A DNA stretch of 16,076 nucleotides. Source: JBDUDR01 sp040002845. Its GTDB lineage: Bacteria > Actinomycetota > Actinomycetes > Propionibacteriales > Nocardioidaceae. Under the pieces are notes generated by a model. The model saw only the letters and a list, made by a program, of their open reading frames with translations. It was not told the DNA's origin and made no database searches. The stretch's first letter is position 1; every line of letters begins with the position of its first letter. Both the position numbers and the translations under genes were made by a program. The DNA is taken from contig JBDUDR010000055.1 in the NCBI GenBank assembly GCA_040002845.1, positions 1-16,076 of the forward strand, written 5' to 3'. This document shows, piece after piece, positions 15,986 to 16,076 of this stretch.

Positions 15986-16076
15986 CACCGCGCCGAGACC
16001 CCCTGCTGCTTGACCGCCGCGAACAGCGACTCGTAGCCGGCCAGATTCGGTGGCACCCACGACCGCTCGCACCCCT
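15982..16076 (-). CDS. 3' end of an unidentified gene upstream of the radical SAM gene
   Basis: The last 30 codons of a frame entering from the right edge read SWVPPNLAGYESLFAAVKQQ and end GVSARW before TGA. The amino-acid make-up is protein-like and the stop overlaps the radical SAM start by four bases, which supports a real operon partner. Too little is present to name it. Confidence 0.5.
   Translation of the reverse strand, partial: GCERSWVPPNLAGYESLFAAVKQQGVSARW

Noticed and set aside
14319..16036. Long plus-strand frames opposite the radical SAM and oxidoreductase genes
   Set aside because: They show no family features; the minus-strand frames carry CxxxCxxC and the dimerisation domain.
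1..16076. CRISPR array or retron-type structure
   Set aside because: No regularly spaced repeats, Cas genes or reverse transcriptase motifs were seen on either strand.

Overview
The window is GC-rich, uses many GTG starts, and has protein families typical of actinobacteria. No marker gene narrows it further. Nearly all genes in the left 13.6 kb lie on the minus strand. The sequence is best read as the right-hand end of an integrated mobile element loaded with anti-phage functions, followed by about 2.5 kb that is probably host chromosome.

Layout from right to left. The far right (14.4-16.1 kb) holds a minus-strand operon: the 3' end of an unknown gene, a radical SAM protein, and a decayed C-terminal piece of a pyridine-nucleotide-disulfide oxidoreductase. 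At 13557-13600 lies the 3' part of an initiator tRNA-Met (anticodon loop, variable region, T arm, acceptor strand) with no 5' half. This is the signature of an att site left when an element integrates into a tRNA gene. A complete tyrosine recombinase gene (12250-13374) lies just inside it. Moving left there are a frameshifted AbiEi-like antitoxin, an XRE antitoxin and RelE/Gp49-like toxin arranged tail to tail, a protein resembling the C-terminal half of SWIM zinc-finger proteins, a degraded 650-bp stretch with a second AbiEi scrap, and a small Cys-rich protein.

The most interesting part is an intact, tightly overlapping three-gene operon at 5874-7983. It encodes a cGAS/DncV-like nucleotidyltransferase, a stand-alone prokaryotic E2-like protein with a candidate catalytic Cys, and a protein with one N-terminal transmembrane helix. 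This is a CBASS operon of the short type II (E2-only) layout. Its effector is not one I recognise by name and is probably a single-span membrane protein that answers to a cyclic nucleotide. Next to it is a type I restriction-modification locus in the order hsdM-hsdS-hsdR. All three of its genes are interrupted by small indels, mostly in short repeats or homopolymers, and hsdR runs off the left edge.

CBASS, type I RM, a toxin-antitoxin pair and AbiEi remnants beside an integrase and a tRNA att site make this a mobile defence island. CBASS, integrase and toxin-antitoxin frames are open, while RM and AbiEi frames are broken. That pattern could be real decay, reversible switching, or uncorrected indels in the assembly, and the sequence alone cannot separate these.
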